From Actinocorallia sp. API 0066 (lineage in GTDB: Bacteria; Actinomycetota; Actinomycetes; Streptosporangiales; Streptosporangiaceae): DNA of 64,000 bases. The position numbers and the translations under genes were made by a program. Position 1 is the stretch's first letter; each line of letters starts with the position of its first letter. A model generated the notes under the pieces. The model was not told the origin of the DNA. It did not search any database and saw only the letters and a list, made by a program, of their open reading frames with translations. The stretch lies in the NCBI RefSeq assembly GCF_020991275.1, contig NZ_JAJLQY010000004.1, positions 310,001 to 374,000 of the forward strand. The letters are read 5' to 3'. Shown here piece after piece: positions 44,192-52,829 of the stretch.

Positions 44192-45364
44192 ATGAGCATC
44201 ACGACGCAGTCAAGCCCCGGGCTCGATCTGCTCGCCGAGTACCGTCCGCACGGGTCGTTCTTCTTCAGGTCGCCCCGGCACACGCTGCTCACCCGCGACG
44301 TGCTGGCCACCGTGCCGAGCTGCAACGCGCACGACCCGGCGACGACGCTGACGCGGGTGCGCGCGACGCTGGACGAGGCGGCCGCCGCCGGGCATCCGAA
44401 GCCGATCGTTGTCGGCGCGGTCCCCTTCCACGAGCGGACGCCGGCCCGGCTGACCGTCCCGCGGACGGTGCACTGGGCGGGGCCGGGAGCGGCACGGCCG
44501 GAACCGGACACGGTTGTGGTCTCCTACGGCTCGGTCGGGCAGGTGCCGTCACCGGGGGACTACCTGCGCGGCGTCGCGACGGCGCTGGAGCGGATCGCCT
44601 CCGGGCCGCTGGAGAAGATCGTCCTTGCGCGGTCCCTGCGGCTCCAGGAGGTGCGCGGCGCGGACACCGCGGCCCTGCTGCGCCGGCTCGCGCACAACGA
44701 CCCGCAGGCGTACGTCTTCGCCGTTGACCTGCTCGGCGGCCGGGTCCTGCTCGGCGCGAGCCCGGAGCTGATGGTCCGCCGCACCGGCCCGACCGTGTCG
44801 TCCTCCCCGCTGGCGGGCTCCTCGCCGCGCCTGCGCGACCCCGGGCTCGACGAGGCCGCCGGACGCGCCCTGCTCGGCTCGGCGAAGGACCTGCGCGAGC
44901 ACGAGGTCGTCGTCGCGGCGGTCGCGGAGGCGCTGCGCCCGTTCTGCGCCGAGCTGACCGTGCCCGAGCGGCCGTCGCTGGTGAAGACGGCGACGATGTG
45001 GCATCTCGGCACCGAGATCACCGGACGGCTGGCGTCGCCGGAGACGTCGTCCCTGGAGTTGGCGTTCGCGCTGCACCCCGCCCCCACGGTCTGCGGCACC
45101 CCGACCGCGCAGGCCCGCCGCGCCATCAGCGAGATCGAAGGGTTCGACCGCGGCTTCCACAGCGGCACCGTCGGTTGGTGCGACGCCTCGGGCGACGGCG
45201 AATGGGCGGTCACCCTCCGCTGCGCCGAGGTCTCCCCCTGGGAGATCCGCCTATTCACCGGCGCAGGCATCACCCCCGACTCCACCCCCGAAAGCGAACT
45301 CACCGCCACCACCACCAAGTTCCGCACCCTGCTACAAGTACTCGGCATCGACCACAACCTGTAG
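44192..45364 (+). CDS. Isochorismate synthase
   Basis: A 390-residue chorismate-utilising enzyme of the DhbC/EntC group. The C-terminal domain shows KIVLARSLRL, GASPELMVRR, KDLREHEVVVAAV, HLGTEITGRL, HPAPTVCGTPTAQA and GWCDASGDGEW, which line the Mg2+/isochorismate site. It converts chorismate to isochorismate, first step toward 2,3-dihydroxybenzoate or salicylate in siderophores. Two iron boxes upstream support that role. The other dhb genes and an NRPS are not in this window, so it is an orphan here or the cluster lies elsewhere. Confidence 0.9.
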   Translation: MSITTQSSPGLDLLAEYRPHGSFFFRSPRHTLLTRDVLATVPSCNAHDPATTLTRVRATLDEAAAAGHPKPIVVGAVPFHERTPARLTVPRTVHWAGPGAARPEPDTVVVSYGSVGQVPSPGDYLRGVATALERIASGPLEKIVLARSLRLQEVRGADTAALLRRLAHNDPQAYVFAVDLLGGRVLLGASPELMVRRTGPTVSSSPLAGSSPRLRDPGLDEAAGRALLGSAKDLREHEVVVAAVAEALRPFCAELTVPERPSLVKTATMWHLGTEITGRLASPETSSLELAFALHPAPTVCGTPTAQARRAISEIEGFDRGFHSGTVGWCDASGDGEWAVTLRCAEVSPWEIRLFTGAGITPDSTPESELTATTTKFRTLLQVLGIDHNL

Positions 45365-45589
45365 CCGACCCAACGAGGCCAAAGCCTCATCCGCCGTCGT
45401 CACCGGTGCCGGACGCCGGACACCCGCGCGACACGGCTGGAGCTGGTCCTACGCGCCCACCGAGCACCCCGGGTTCGTGCACCTTGCGCGGCACGCGGAG
45501 GCCGTCGCCTCCGGGCCAGTCCAACACAGCCAGGGGGCGGCTGCTCACGGCGGGGCGGGGAAGCGCCCGGCCTCAGGGCACAGGAACGG

Positions 45590-45628
45590 CCCGGATCCGC
45601 AGGGCTCCTCCTCCGCCGCGGATCCGGG
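45590..45628. terminator. Long hairpin, possible terminator
   Basis: CCCGGATCCGC and GCGGATCCGGG form an 11-bp perfect inverted repeat with a 17-base loop, 226 bases after the isochorismate synthase stop. It could end that transcript or act in the leader of the SecY-like gene. Confidence 0.5.
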
Positions 45629-45686
45629 TCCGGTCCCCGAACCGGTCGGGCGTGACGGGCGTCCCAGGAGACGGGTCGCGCTCGAC

Positions 45687-45716
45687 TATATATAAACATA
45701 GTTGTATTTTTGTATC
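45687..45716 (+). promoter_or_regulatory. AT-rich promoter-like island before secY-like gene
   Basis: About 30 bases (TATATATAAACATAGTTG then TATTTTTGTAT) are almost pure A/T in a very GC-rich genome, directly before the GTG at 45718. TATATA or TATAAA could be a -10 element. No Shine-Dalgarno sequence is visible between it and the GTG. Confidence 0.45.
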
Positions 45717-45717
45717 C

Positions 45718-47037
45718 GTGCACGGGATTACAGAAGCGTCCCGATGGTGGACAAAAGCAGCGGTCACGGTTCTCGCCATCGTCCTCTACCGGGTGGGGCA
45801 GGCGCTGCCGAGCCCCGGTGTCGATGTCGCGGCGCTCAGCGCGGCCGCCGACGCCGCCGTCCGTACCGACCCCTTCTACGGGCTCGCCGAGCTGTTCAGC
45901 GGCGGCGGACTCCTACGGCTCTCGGTGTTCGGGCTCGGTGTGCTGCCCTTCGCCGCGGCGACCTTCATCGTCCAGCTCCTCGTGCTGACCGTGCCGCGCA
46001 TGCGGGCGCTCGCCACCGCCGGACGTCCCGGAATCGCCCGGATCGAGCGCTACATCCGCATCCTCACCCTTGTGCTGGGCGCGCTCGCGGGCACCGGCGT
46101 CGCGTTCGCCGCCGCGCAAGGCCACTTCCCCGGCGGCGAGGTCCTGACCGGCACCGGCGTTCCCGACATCCTGCTCATCGCGGCCTGTATGACCGCGGGC
46201 ACCGCCGCCACCACGTGGCTGATCAGGCTGATCTCGGTGCGCGGCTTCGGTGACGGGCTCACCGTGCTGTTCTTCGTGCAGCTCGCCGCCGTCTTCCCCG
46301 GCCTGCTCCTCGACGTCAGGGCGACCGACGGGGACGGCGTGTTCGTCGCCGCGTCCCTGGCCGTCCTCGTCTCGGCGGCGCTCGTCGTCGTCGCGGTGAC
46401 GGTGCTCGGCCGGGCGGAGCGGCGGGTGCCCGTCCAGTACGCGAGGCGCATGATCGGACGGCGCACGCACGGCGGGACCCCCACCTACATCCCGATCCGC
46501 GTCGACGACGCCGGGCTCTTCCCCATGCTCACCGTCGCGGCCCTCCTGCACGTACCCGCTGTCACCGCCCGGCTGTGGCCCGGCGGCGGCCTCCCCGACG
46601 GCGTCTGGACGCTGCCCAGGCAGGCCAGCCTCTGGTTCCTGGCAGCCCTGTTCGTCCTCGTCGCCCTCCTCACGTTCCTGCGCGCGCCGACCGTCACCGA
46701 CCACCACGCCCTCACCCGGCGGCTCCAGCGCGAGGGCGCGTTCGTCCCCGCCATCCGGCCGGGCCGCCCCACCGCCGAGTACCTCGACTACGTGCGCACC
46801 CGCGTCGGCGCCCTCACACCGCTGACCCTCGGGGCCGTCGCGGTGCTGCCGTACGCGGCGCTCGCCCTCGCCGGAGCCGGCGCGACGGCCCCCGTCACCG
46901 GGACGGCCGTCCTCGTCCTCGTCAGCTCCGCGCTGACGACCGTCTCCCGTGTCCTCGGCCAGGCGGGCATCGAGCGCCAGATCCGCCTGTTCGCGCCCTT
47001 CCTCCCGCCCAGCCCGAGAACGACGGGCGACGGCTAG
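45718..47037 (+). CDS. SecY-family protein (accessory/orphan copy)
   Basis: A 439-residue polytopic membrane protein with about ten helices and SecY landmarks: LYRVGQALPSPGVD at the first helix, GLGVLPFAAATFIVQLL, RERR-like GRAERRVPVQYARR in the cytoplasmic loop, and GTPTYIPIRVDDAGLFPM. The canonical secY sits in the ribosomal protein operon; here the neighbours are unrelated, so this is an accessory translocon channel homologue. No SecE, SecG or SecA2 gene is nearby. GTG 45718 gives a family-like N-terminus (VHGITEASRWWTKAA). Its stop overlaps that of the next, convergent gene. Confidence 0.8.
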   Translation: MHGITEASRWWTKAAVTVLAIVLYRVGQALPSPGVDVAALSAAADAAVRTDPFYGLAELFSGGGLLRLSVFGLGVLPFAAATFIVQLLVLTVPRMRALATAGRPGIARIERYIRILTLVLGALAGTGVAFAAAQGHFPGGEVLTGTGVPDILLIAACMTAGTAATTWLIRLISVRGFGDGLTVLFFVQLAAVFPGLLLDVRATDGDGVFVAASLAVLVSAALVVVAVTVLGRAERRVPVQYARRMIGRRTHGGTPTYIPIRVDDAGLFPMLTVAALLHVPAVTARLWPGGGLPDGVWTLPRQASLWFLAALFVLVALLTFLRAPTVTDHHALTRRLQREGAFVPAIRPGRPTAEYLDYVRTRVGALTPLTLGAVAVLPYAALALAGAGATAPVTGTAVLVLVSSALTTVSRVLGQAGIERQIRLFAPFLPPSPRTTGDG

Positions 47038-47780
47038 AAGCGGGACGCTCGTAGCCAGGCGTCCAGGATCGTACGATCGCCGAACACCTCAAGGGTGGCG
47101 TCGTCCTGACGGCCGAACGTGTACAGGAGCAGGTCGCTCAGCGGGCCTCGCACGGCGGCGTCGCCCTTGACGTGGCCGCGCTCCCAGGCGTACCCGCCCG
47201 GACCGCCGAACGTGACCGTCCACTCGCCCTCCGCGTCCGTCGCGTGCAGATGGAGCGTTCCCGCGGTGAGCGCGGCGATGAGCGGGCCGCTGTTGCGGCC
47301 GTACGGGATGTTGGTGAGGAACTCGTCGATGGCGTCGGCGGCGTCCCCCGGATCGAAGTACGGTGACTTGCCTCCCGCCCCCTCGGCGTCCGCCCGGTGC
47401 ACGAGCGTCTCGTGGAACTGCCTGCGCGACCAGAACAGCATCCGGTGGTCCGGCCCCCACGTCCACACGGGCGCGTCGCCGTCGACGTCCCGCAGCGCCG
47501 CCACGAGGCGGAGCCCGCCCTCGGCGACCCAGGCGGGGTAGTCCGCCCACTCCGCCGGGAACTCGACGGGCACGTCCCGGAAGGGGACGCGGTCGGTCGC
47601 CGCGGTCTCGACGATCCGGATCGTCCAGCGGTGGATGAGTCCGATGTGCTGGGCCAGGTCGAGTGCCGTCCAGTCCTCGCAGCCCGGCACCAGCGCCTGC
47701 GGATCCGCCGTGGCGAGCGCCTCGGCCAACCGGTCGACCTCTGACTCCAACAGGGTGCAGTAAGCGGCGTGATCCCTCAT
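47034..47780 (-). CDS. Mycothiol-dependent maleylpyruvate isomerase-family protein
   Basis: A 248-residue protein of the DinB-related MDMPI family (TIGR03083-like). The N-terminal four-helix bundle has LAQHIGLIHRWTIRIVE and RRQFHETLVHRADAE, supplying the His/Glu/His metal ligands; the C-terminal domain (WTVTFGGPGGYAWERG) is SCP2-like. Members transfer or isomerise via mycothiol. Substrate unknown. Convergent with the secY-like gene, the stops overlapping in CTAG. Confidence 0.87.
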   Translation of the reverse strand: MRDHAAYCTLLESEVDRLAEALATADPQALVPGCEDWTALDLAQHIGLIHRWTIRIVETAATDRVPFRDVPVEFPAEWADYPAWVAEGGLRLVAALRDVDGDAPVWTWGPDHRMLFWSRRQFHETLVHRADAEGAGGKSPYFDPGDAADAIDEFLTNIPYGRNSGPLIAALTAGTLHLHATDAEGEWTVTFGGPGGYAWERGHVKGDAAVRGPLSDLLLYTFGRQDDATLEVFGDRTILDAWLRASRF

Positions 47781-47824
47781 GGCCGCACCCTAACTCCGTG
47801 AGACGTTCACGGGTAGGGCAGTGC

Positions 47825-48967
47825 TCATCCCGTGTCCTTAACACCACCGTCATGTGAGCCGAGGTCCGTCAGCGGATGCTCCTCCACTTTGTACCGTCGT
47901 ACGTAGACTGTCAGGAATGCCTGGATCGTCGCGCCCGCGGGTAGCGCGAGGACGGCGCCGGCGGGACCGAGCAGGGCGGCGCCCGCGATCACCATGCCGA
48001 AGGCGACGGCCGGATGCATGTCCATGCTGCGGGCCGTCACCTTCGGCTGGAGCACGTAGTTCTCGAACTGCTGGTAGGCGACGATGAACAGCAGCACCCA
48101 CAGGGCCGTCGACGGGCTCTGCGCGAACGCCACCAGCACGGGCACCGCCCCGGCGATGTAGGTGCCGACCGTCGGGATGAACTGCGACACGAGGCCGACG
48201 AAGATCGCCAGCGTCACCGCGTTCGGCACGCCCAGCAGCCGCAGCGCCGCGAAGTGCGCCACCGCCGAGAAGATCGCCAGGACGAGCCGCGAATACAGGT
48301 AGCCGCCCGTCTTCTCGATCGCGATCTCCCACGCGCGCAGCACCTCGCGCTGCCTGGACGGCGGCAGGACCGCGCAGACGGTACGGCGGAAGCGCGGCCC
48401 GTCAGCGCACAGGTAGAAGGTGAACAGCGCGACAGCGAGCGTCTGAAAGAGGACGGAGATCGCGCCCGTCCCGATACCCCACACATTGCCCGCTACCGAG
48501 GTGAAATAGGACTCGATGACTGTCCGCGTCCGGGTGAGCTGTGCCGTCATGTCGGCGGCCGAGACGTCCAGGTGGAAGGTCTGGTTCACCCAGCCGATCA
48601 CCGCGTCCACCCGGTCCGGGAAGTCCCCGACGATGTTCTGGACCTGTTCGACGAGCAGGTTGCCCAGCAGCGCGACAAAAGCGGCGAACGCCACAAGGAT
48701 CAGCAGGAAGATCAGCCCGGTGGACAGCCCACGCGGCCAGTTCAGCGCCGCCAGCCGGTTCACCGCGGGCTCGATCGCGAACGACAGGAACAGCGCGACG
48801 AGCACCAGCAACAGGAGCCCCTGGAGCCGCTCCAGCATCCACAGCACCGCGAGGAAAGCCAGCGCCGTCAGCGCCGCCAGTCCGTAGGCCCGCGGCAGCC
48901 ACACAGGCATCCGCCCTCCCATCAGGCCAACATAACCCGAGGCCAGGTGGGCGTCCGGCTCCGACAC
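47825..48967 (-). CDS. AI-2E family transporter
   Basis: A 380-residue membrane protein of the AI-2E/PerM exporter family with about eight helices: FLSFAIEPAVNRL, the central amphipathic part VNQTFHLDVSA, and the conserved C-terminal FIPTVGTYIAGAVPVLVA and NYVLQPKVTARSMDMHP. The family exports small molecules or acts as Na+/H+ antiporter; the solute is unknown. An internal ATG near 48922 (MGGRMPVW) is an alternative start. Confidence 0.87.
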   Translation of the reverse strand: MSEPDAHLASGYVGLMGGRMPVWLPRAYGLAALTALAFLAVLWMLERLQGLLLLVLVALFLSFAIEPAVNRLAALNWPRGLSTGLIFLLILVAFAAFVALLGNLLVEQVQNIVGDFPDRVDAVIGWVNQTFHLDVSAADMTAQLTRTRTVIESYFTSVAGNVWGIGTGAISVLFQTLAVALFTFYLCADGPRFRRTVCAVLPPSRQREVLRAWEIAIEKTGGYLYSRLVLAIFSAVAHFAALRLLGVPNAVTLAIFVGLVSQFIPTVGTYIAGAVPVLVAFAQSPSTALWVLLFIVAYQQFENYVLQPKVTARSMDMHPAVAFGMVIAGAALLGPAGAVLALPAGATIQAFLTVYVRRYKVEEHPLTDLGSHDGGVKDTG

Positions 48968-49123
48968 CGTGCGGCGGGATGCCCGGTATGCGACTTCGCA
49001 CCGCGCGCTGGGCCCGGGTTGCCTAGAGTGGCGTCCGTCGGGTCGTGCCCCCGGCTGCCGGGAGCGCCAGACGGTACGGGAGGATATGTCCCCGCGTCGT
49101 CAAGGGCCGGGAGGGAGCATCCA

Positions 49124-49669
49124 GTGAGTCGCCGACTGCTGCAGGTGGGTGTGCGACTGCACCCCGACAAGGGCATGTTCCGCGTCCACGACCTCGGCGC
49201 CGACCCCACCGGGATCCAGGCGCCGCCACCGCCCGGCAACCACCTCCTGAGCGTCGGCTACGACCAGATGTGGATCGGCAGCCTCCAGGACGACGTGGAG
49301 ATCACCCTGCTGCTCGAAGAGTGGGACGGGATGCCTCCGCCGTCCGGGCAGGGCCCGTGGGAGCAGGAGGCGTTCAGCGAGCTGTACCTGCGCGGCGCCG
49401 TCGCCGTCGCGGGCGCCACCGGCGAGCCCGTCCTGCACGGCGTGCGCCTCGCGGGCGGCGTCGGCCGCTACCACATGGCCGTCCGCGCCCGGCACCGCGC
49501 CGAGATCGCCCGCCTCTACGACGAACTCCTCGACCGCTTCCGCGACGGCTTCAGCGCCTCCTTCCAGGCAGCCCTCCGCGAACTCCACGGCGTCGAGCAC
49601 TACCTCGTCCAGCTCTGGCCCGCCCAACCCACGGGCCCCCTCCGCGTCATCCCCGACACCCCCATCTGA
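49124..49669 (+). CDS. Hypothetical protein
   Basis: A 181-residue soluble protein without signal peptide or recognised family. It begins VSRRLLQVGVRLHPDKGMFRVHDLG; the C-terminal half (RARHRAEIARLYDELLDRFRDGFSASFQAAL) is an amphipathic helix, possibly coiled. A GGGAGGGAG site precedes the GTG. Convergent with the STAND-type NTPase gene; the two stop codons sit in the arms of a shared hairpin. Function unknown. Confidence 0.72.
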   Translation: MSRRLLQVGVRLHPDKGMFRVHDLGADPTGIQAPPPPGNHLLSVGYDQMWIGSLQDDVEITLLLEEWDGMPPPSGQGPWEQEAFSELYLRGAVAVAGATGEPVLHGVRLAGGVGRYHMAVRARHRAEIARLYDELLDRFRDGFSASFQAALRELHGVEHYLVQLWPAQPTGPLRVIPDTPI

Positions 49670-49698
49670 CCCGCGCGGGGCGGGATCCCGGCGGGTCA
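49667..49698. terminator. Bidirectional hairpin containing both stop codons
   Basis: TGACCCGC (49667-49674) pairs with GCGGGTCA (49691-49698); the loop contains the inner palindrome CGGGATCCCG. The TGA of the plus-strand gene and the TGA (read on minus) of the facing gene form the outer ends of the stem. Confidence 0.65.
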
Positions 49699-52092
49699 TT
49701 CGGCGGGGTGGGGGGCGCCGGTGAGGTCGGCGCAGATGGTGCGGGCGCCGAAGTCGAAGGCGCTGCGGGTGGCGACGCAGGCGACGGCGGCGGGGCCGCC
49801 CTCGCGGGCCGTCTCGATGAGGTCGCGGGTCATGGTGAGGGTGCAGGCGGCCGCTTCGGGGCCCTCGTCGCAGCCGTACCAGACGGGGGTGCGGTCGACC
49901 GTCGCCGGATCGACGAACCTGCCCTTGGCCGGGACCTGGCCGCCGATGACGGCGGTGAGCGTCACCCGTCTGCCGACGGTCAGGCGGAACTCGCCGCAGC
50001 GGCGCTTGCCGGTGATCGGGTCGAAGGCCGAGCCGATCTCGTCGGTGCCGTGCGCGCAGGCCACCGGCGCGCCCTCGACCGACACCTTCCACTGGGTGGG
50101 CGCGGCGAGCGACACAACGCCGGACGCGGGCCTGCCCGTCGCGGCCTCCTCGGTGAGCGCGGCGCACTCGGCGCGGGCGTCGGCGTCGCGGGGGCTCACG
50201 GTCGTGGCGCAGACCGTGCGCTCGGCCTCGGCCGTCACGGTGCAGGTGCGGGACTCCGGGCCCTCGTCGCAGCCCCAGTAGCGCAGGTCTACGACGCCGG
50301 ACGGCAGCGCGGGCCGCACGACGACGAGGCGCGGCTCGCCCTTCTCGGCCCGGATCACCGAGGTGCAGTCGGTGCCGCCCGCCGCCGCGTCACAGGTGGC
50401 GTCGCCGGGCAGCTCCGCGCTCAGCACCGCCGTCCGCACCGCGAGCTTCACCGCGACGGTGTCGGACGCGGCGACGGCGACCGCCGCGTAGCCGCCCGCG
50501 ACGGCGGCCAGCGCCAGGCCGCCGCCGACCACGAACCTGAACCCCCTGCCCGTCGAGGGGACGGCGTGCTTCGCCCGGCTGCCTCCGCCGCTGCGGGGTG
50601 CGGCGTGCGCGGGCGTATGCGGCTCCGGCGCGCTCCGCTCCGCGCGCGGCTCGGGTACCGGCTCGGGCCGCCCGACGGGCTGGAGGTCGGCGACGGACGC
50701 GCCGTGCCGCAGCACCTCGCGCGCCTCCTCGGTGCGGACCGCCCCGGCCGGATCGCCGAGCTCCCGCCACAGCACGGCCGCCGCCGCGAGCGCCGAGGCC
50801 GACGCCGCGCGCCGTCCGGCGAGCAGCAGCCTCACCCCGTCCTCGTGCAGCAGATAGGCGAGGGTGCGCCTATCTCCGGCCCGTTCGGCGGCCGCCTTGC
50901 CCTGCTCCAGGATCCTGCCCCAGGCCCCGAGCCTCAACGACGTCGCGGCCCCCGGGGAGGCCGCCCGCGCCAGCAGCCCGCCGGACTCGGCGTCCCCGGT
51001 CCGCGAGGCCGCCGCGGTGACGGCGGCGAGGAGGTCGGCGTGCGCGGCGATCTCCTCGGGTGTGCGGTCCGGCGCCAACGCCCAGGCCCGCAGGACCCGC
51101 GCCGTCGCCCGGATCTCGGCGGCCGCGGGGTTCGGCGCGGTGACGGGCCCGGCGGCGATCCGGTGCCCGTCGACCGTCTCCACCGCGAGCCCCATCCGCG
51201 CGAGCCGCTCGGCCGCCGCCCCGCCCATCGGCACCAGGTCGTCGAGCAGGCTCGGCCGGACCGCCCCGCAGCCGGGCAGCCCCAGCAGGGCCAGCACCCG
51301 CAACGCCGCCTCGTCCAACGTGGCGATGAGCGTGGGCACAAGGTCGGCGACCCTCCCGGGCGGCGGCAACTCCCCTCCTATCGCCCCCGCCGCGGCCCTC
51401 AGCAGCCCCAGCGGCTCCCCTCCGGTGGCGTTCCAGACCGCCTCCGCCCTACTCCTCTCCCCGAGCTCCCCACCCAACACCGCCGCCAGCAGCGCGATAG
51501 CCGGATCCCTCCCAAGCCCGCCAAGGTCAAGCACCTGCACGTCCCCGTGATCAGCCCGCGACGCCCCGGAGAACACCACCCCACCCCGAGGCACCGCGTC
51601 CAACACCCGATCGACGGCCGCCGCCGCCAGATCATCGATCACCAACCGCACCGGCGCCTCCGCCAGCAACCTCCGCAGCTCCGCTTCCCCCGGCCGATAC
51701 CCCTCCGCGTAAAAACACGCCTCAAAGACGTCCTGCAGCAGATCCCCCGTCTCCTTCCCACCCGCCTCCAAAAACACAAGATCCTTCCGCCGATACAACC
51801 CAGCCCCCCGCCGCAACAACGCGCTCTTCCCCACCCCGGCCACCCCCGTCACCTGCACCCTCCGCCCTCCCTCCAACCCCCGAACCACCTGCCCCGCCTC
51901 CGCATCCCTCCCCAAAAACAACAACGCCCCCTTGGGCACCACCCCCTCCACCACCGCCCTCTCCCTGGGCCCCGACCTCTCCCCCTCCCCCAACACCCCA
52001 ACCCTCGACCCCTCCCCCTTCACCCTGACGAGGTACTCCCCCACCACAACCCCAACCCCCTTCATCCCAACTCCCCCGTTCATCCCACCCAC
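49696..52092 (-). CDS. Membrane-anchored STAND-type NTPase with duplicated extracytoplasmic domain
   Basis: A 798-residue protein. After FLGRDAEA comes a Walker A, TGVAGVGKSALLRR, and a Walker B, VRLVIDD, in a STAND/NB-ARC-like NTPase; a helical region with WNATGGEPLGLLRAAAG and TPR-like segments follows. One membrane helix (about 518-542) separates it from an extracytoplasmic part with two similar Cys-rich units, marked by YWGCDEGPESRTCTVT and YGCDEGPEAAACTLT. Signal input outside and NTPase inside is the simplest reading. Starts at 52101 (GTG), 52092 or 52065 are possible. Upstream DNA is degenerate and C-rich. Confidence 0.75.
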   Translation of the reverse strand: MGGMNGGVGMKGVGVVVGEYLVRVKGEGSRVGVLGEGERSGPRERAVVEGVVPKGALLFLGRDAEAGQVVRGLEGGRRVQVTGVAGVGKSALLRRGAGLYRRKDLVFLEAGGKETGDLLQDVFEACFYAEGYRPGEAELRRLLAEAPVRLVIDDLAAAAVDRVLDAVPRGGVVFSGASRADHGDVQVLDLGGLGRDPAIALLAAVLGGELGERSRAEAVWNATGGEPLGLLRAAAGAIGGELPPPGRVADLVPTLIATLDEAALRVLALLGLPGCGAVRPSLLDDLVPMGGAAAERLARMGLAVETVDGHRIAAGPVTAPNPAAAEIRATARVLRAWALAPDRTPEEIAAHADLLAAVTAAASRTGDAESGGLLARAASPGAATSLRLGAWGRILEQGKAAAERAGDRRTLAYLLHEDGVRLLLAGRRAASASALAAAAVLWRELGDPAGAVRTEEAREVLRHGASVADLQPVGRPEPVPEPRAERSAPEPHTPAHAAPRSGGGSRAKHAVPSTGRGFRFVVGGGLALAAVAGGYAAVAVAASDTVAVKLAVRTAVLSAELPGDATCDAAAGGTDCTSVIRAEKGEPRLVVVRPALPSGVVDLRYWGCDEGPESRTCTVTAEAERTVCATTVSPRDADARAECAALTEEAATGRPASGVVSLAAPTQWKVSVEGAPVACAHGTDEIGSAFDPITGKRRCGEFRLTVGRRVTLTAVIGGQVPAKGRFVDPATVDRTPVWYGCDEGPEAAACTLTMTRDLIETAREGGPAAVACVATRSAFDFGARTICADLTGAPHPAE

Positions 52093-52128
52093 GATTCCTC
52101 CCTTTCATCCCTTTCCCCAGAAGCCCTC

Positions 52129-52518
52129 TCACCGGACCCCCAAACCACGCCCGCTCCCCGGACACCCCCAAACAATAAGCCACCCCACCGCACCACACCC
52201 CCCCTTTTCCCCATTTCCCAAACCCCACCATCCTCCCCCTAATTCCCATAAACACCCCCACCCCCAACATTTCCCACCCCAGCCCCAGGCCACATTTCCC
52301 CCATTCCACCCGACCCCCACCAACACCCCCAAATCCCCCAGCCAAACCCCCTCAAAATGCAGTTCTATCCCCCCACTAGCACACCGCACTGCTAAAGACT
52401 TGCGCGGCCAACTGCCGTTAATGAGCGAAACACCACTCACCGAGCCATCATCATGAACATGCAAACAGAGCACCGGATGGAACTGGCAGTCCTCATAGAG
52501 GTCACCCACACCTATCAT
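52129..52518 (-). CDS. Small immunity-like protein, C-terminus degenerate
   Basis: The first 60 residues (MIGVGDLYEDCQFHPVLCLHV ... SLINGSWPRKSLAVRC; landmarks GDLYEDC and SLINGSWPR) look like a conserved actinomycete family often found beside polymorphic toxins. After about residue 65 the frame turns into Gly/Trp-rich low complexity, because the DNA becomes almost pure C on the plus strand; the tail is probably not original. Likely a decayed immunity-type gene. Confidence 0.5.
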   Translation of the reverse strand: MIGVGDLYEDCQFHPVLCLHVHDDGSVSGVSLINGSWPRKSLAVRCASGGIELHFEGVWLGDLGVLVGVGWNGGNVAWGWGGKCWGWGCLWELGGGWWGLGNGEKGGCGAVGWLIVWGCPGSGRGLGVR

Positions 52519-52673
52519 TCTCACTACCGCACCCACAAGAAAGTCACACCCGAACCATAACTGTCAATCCCGCCTGGCCGCTCCACAAGACGGAACTCGC
52601 CATCCGGGAACTCATACCGCAACATACACGCCCACGACTCAGCAAGTAATCCAACCACTTCCTTCATACTCGA

Positions 52674-52817
52674 ATGACCGCCCAACGCGCCCTGCGTGAA
52701 CTTCAGAACCGCGGCGTGGTCTACTGCGTCGCCATCCGCTTCGAGCCTGAGGGGTTCCAGATGTGGGTGTTCGTGGCGCCGGAGGCGTGGGTATTGCCGT
52801 TGAGATCACCTCATTGA
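52674..52817 (+). pseudogene. Short gene remnant (47 codons)
   Basis: A small open frame MTAQRALREL ... FEPEGFQMWVFVAPEAW ends at 52817. It reads like a coding fragment rather than random sequence but is too short to place. It lies in the decayed toxin-immunity zone. Confidence 0.3.
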
Positions 52818-52829
52818 GCAGCGACCACC

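Larger units (their letters stand above)
45365..45717. other. Interval upstream of the second secY
   Basis: This 353-base interval has no supported gene. It contains a long inverted repeat (45590-45628) and ends in an AT-rich island (45687-45716), both listed separately. Confidence 0.55.
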
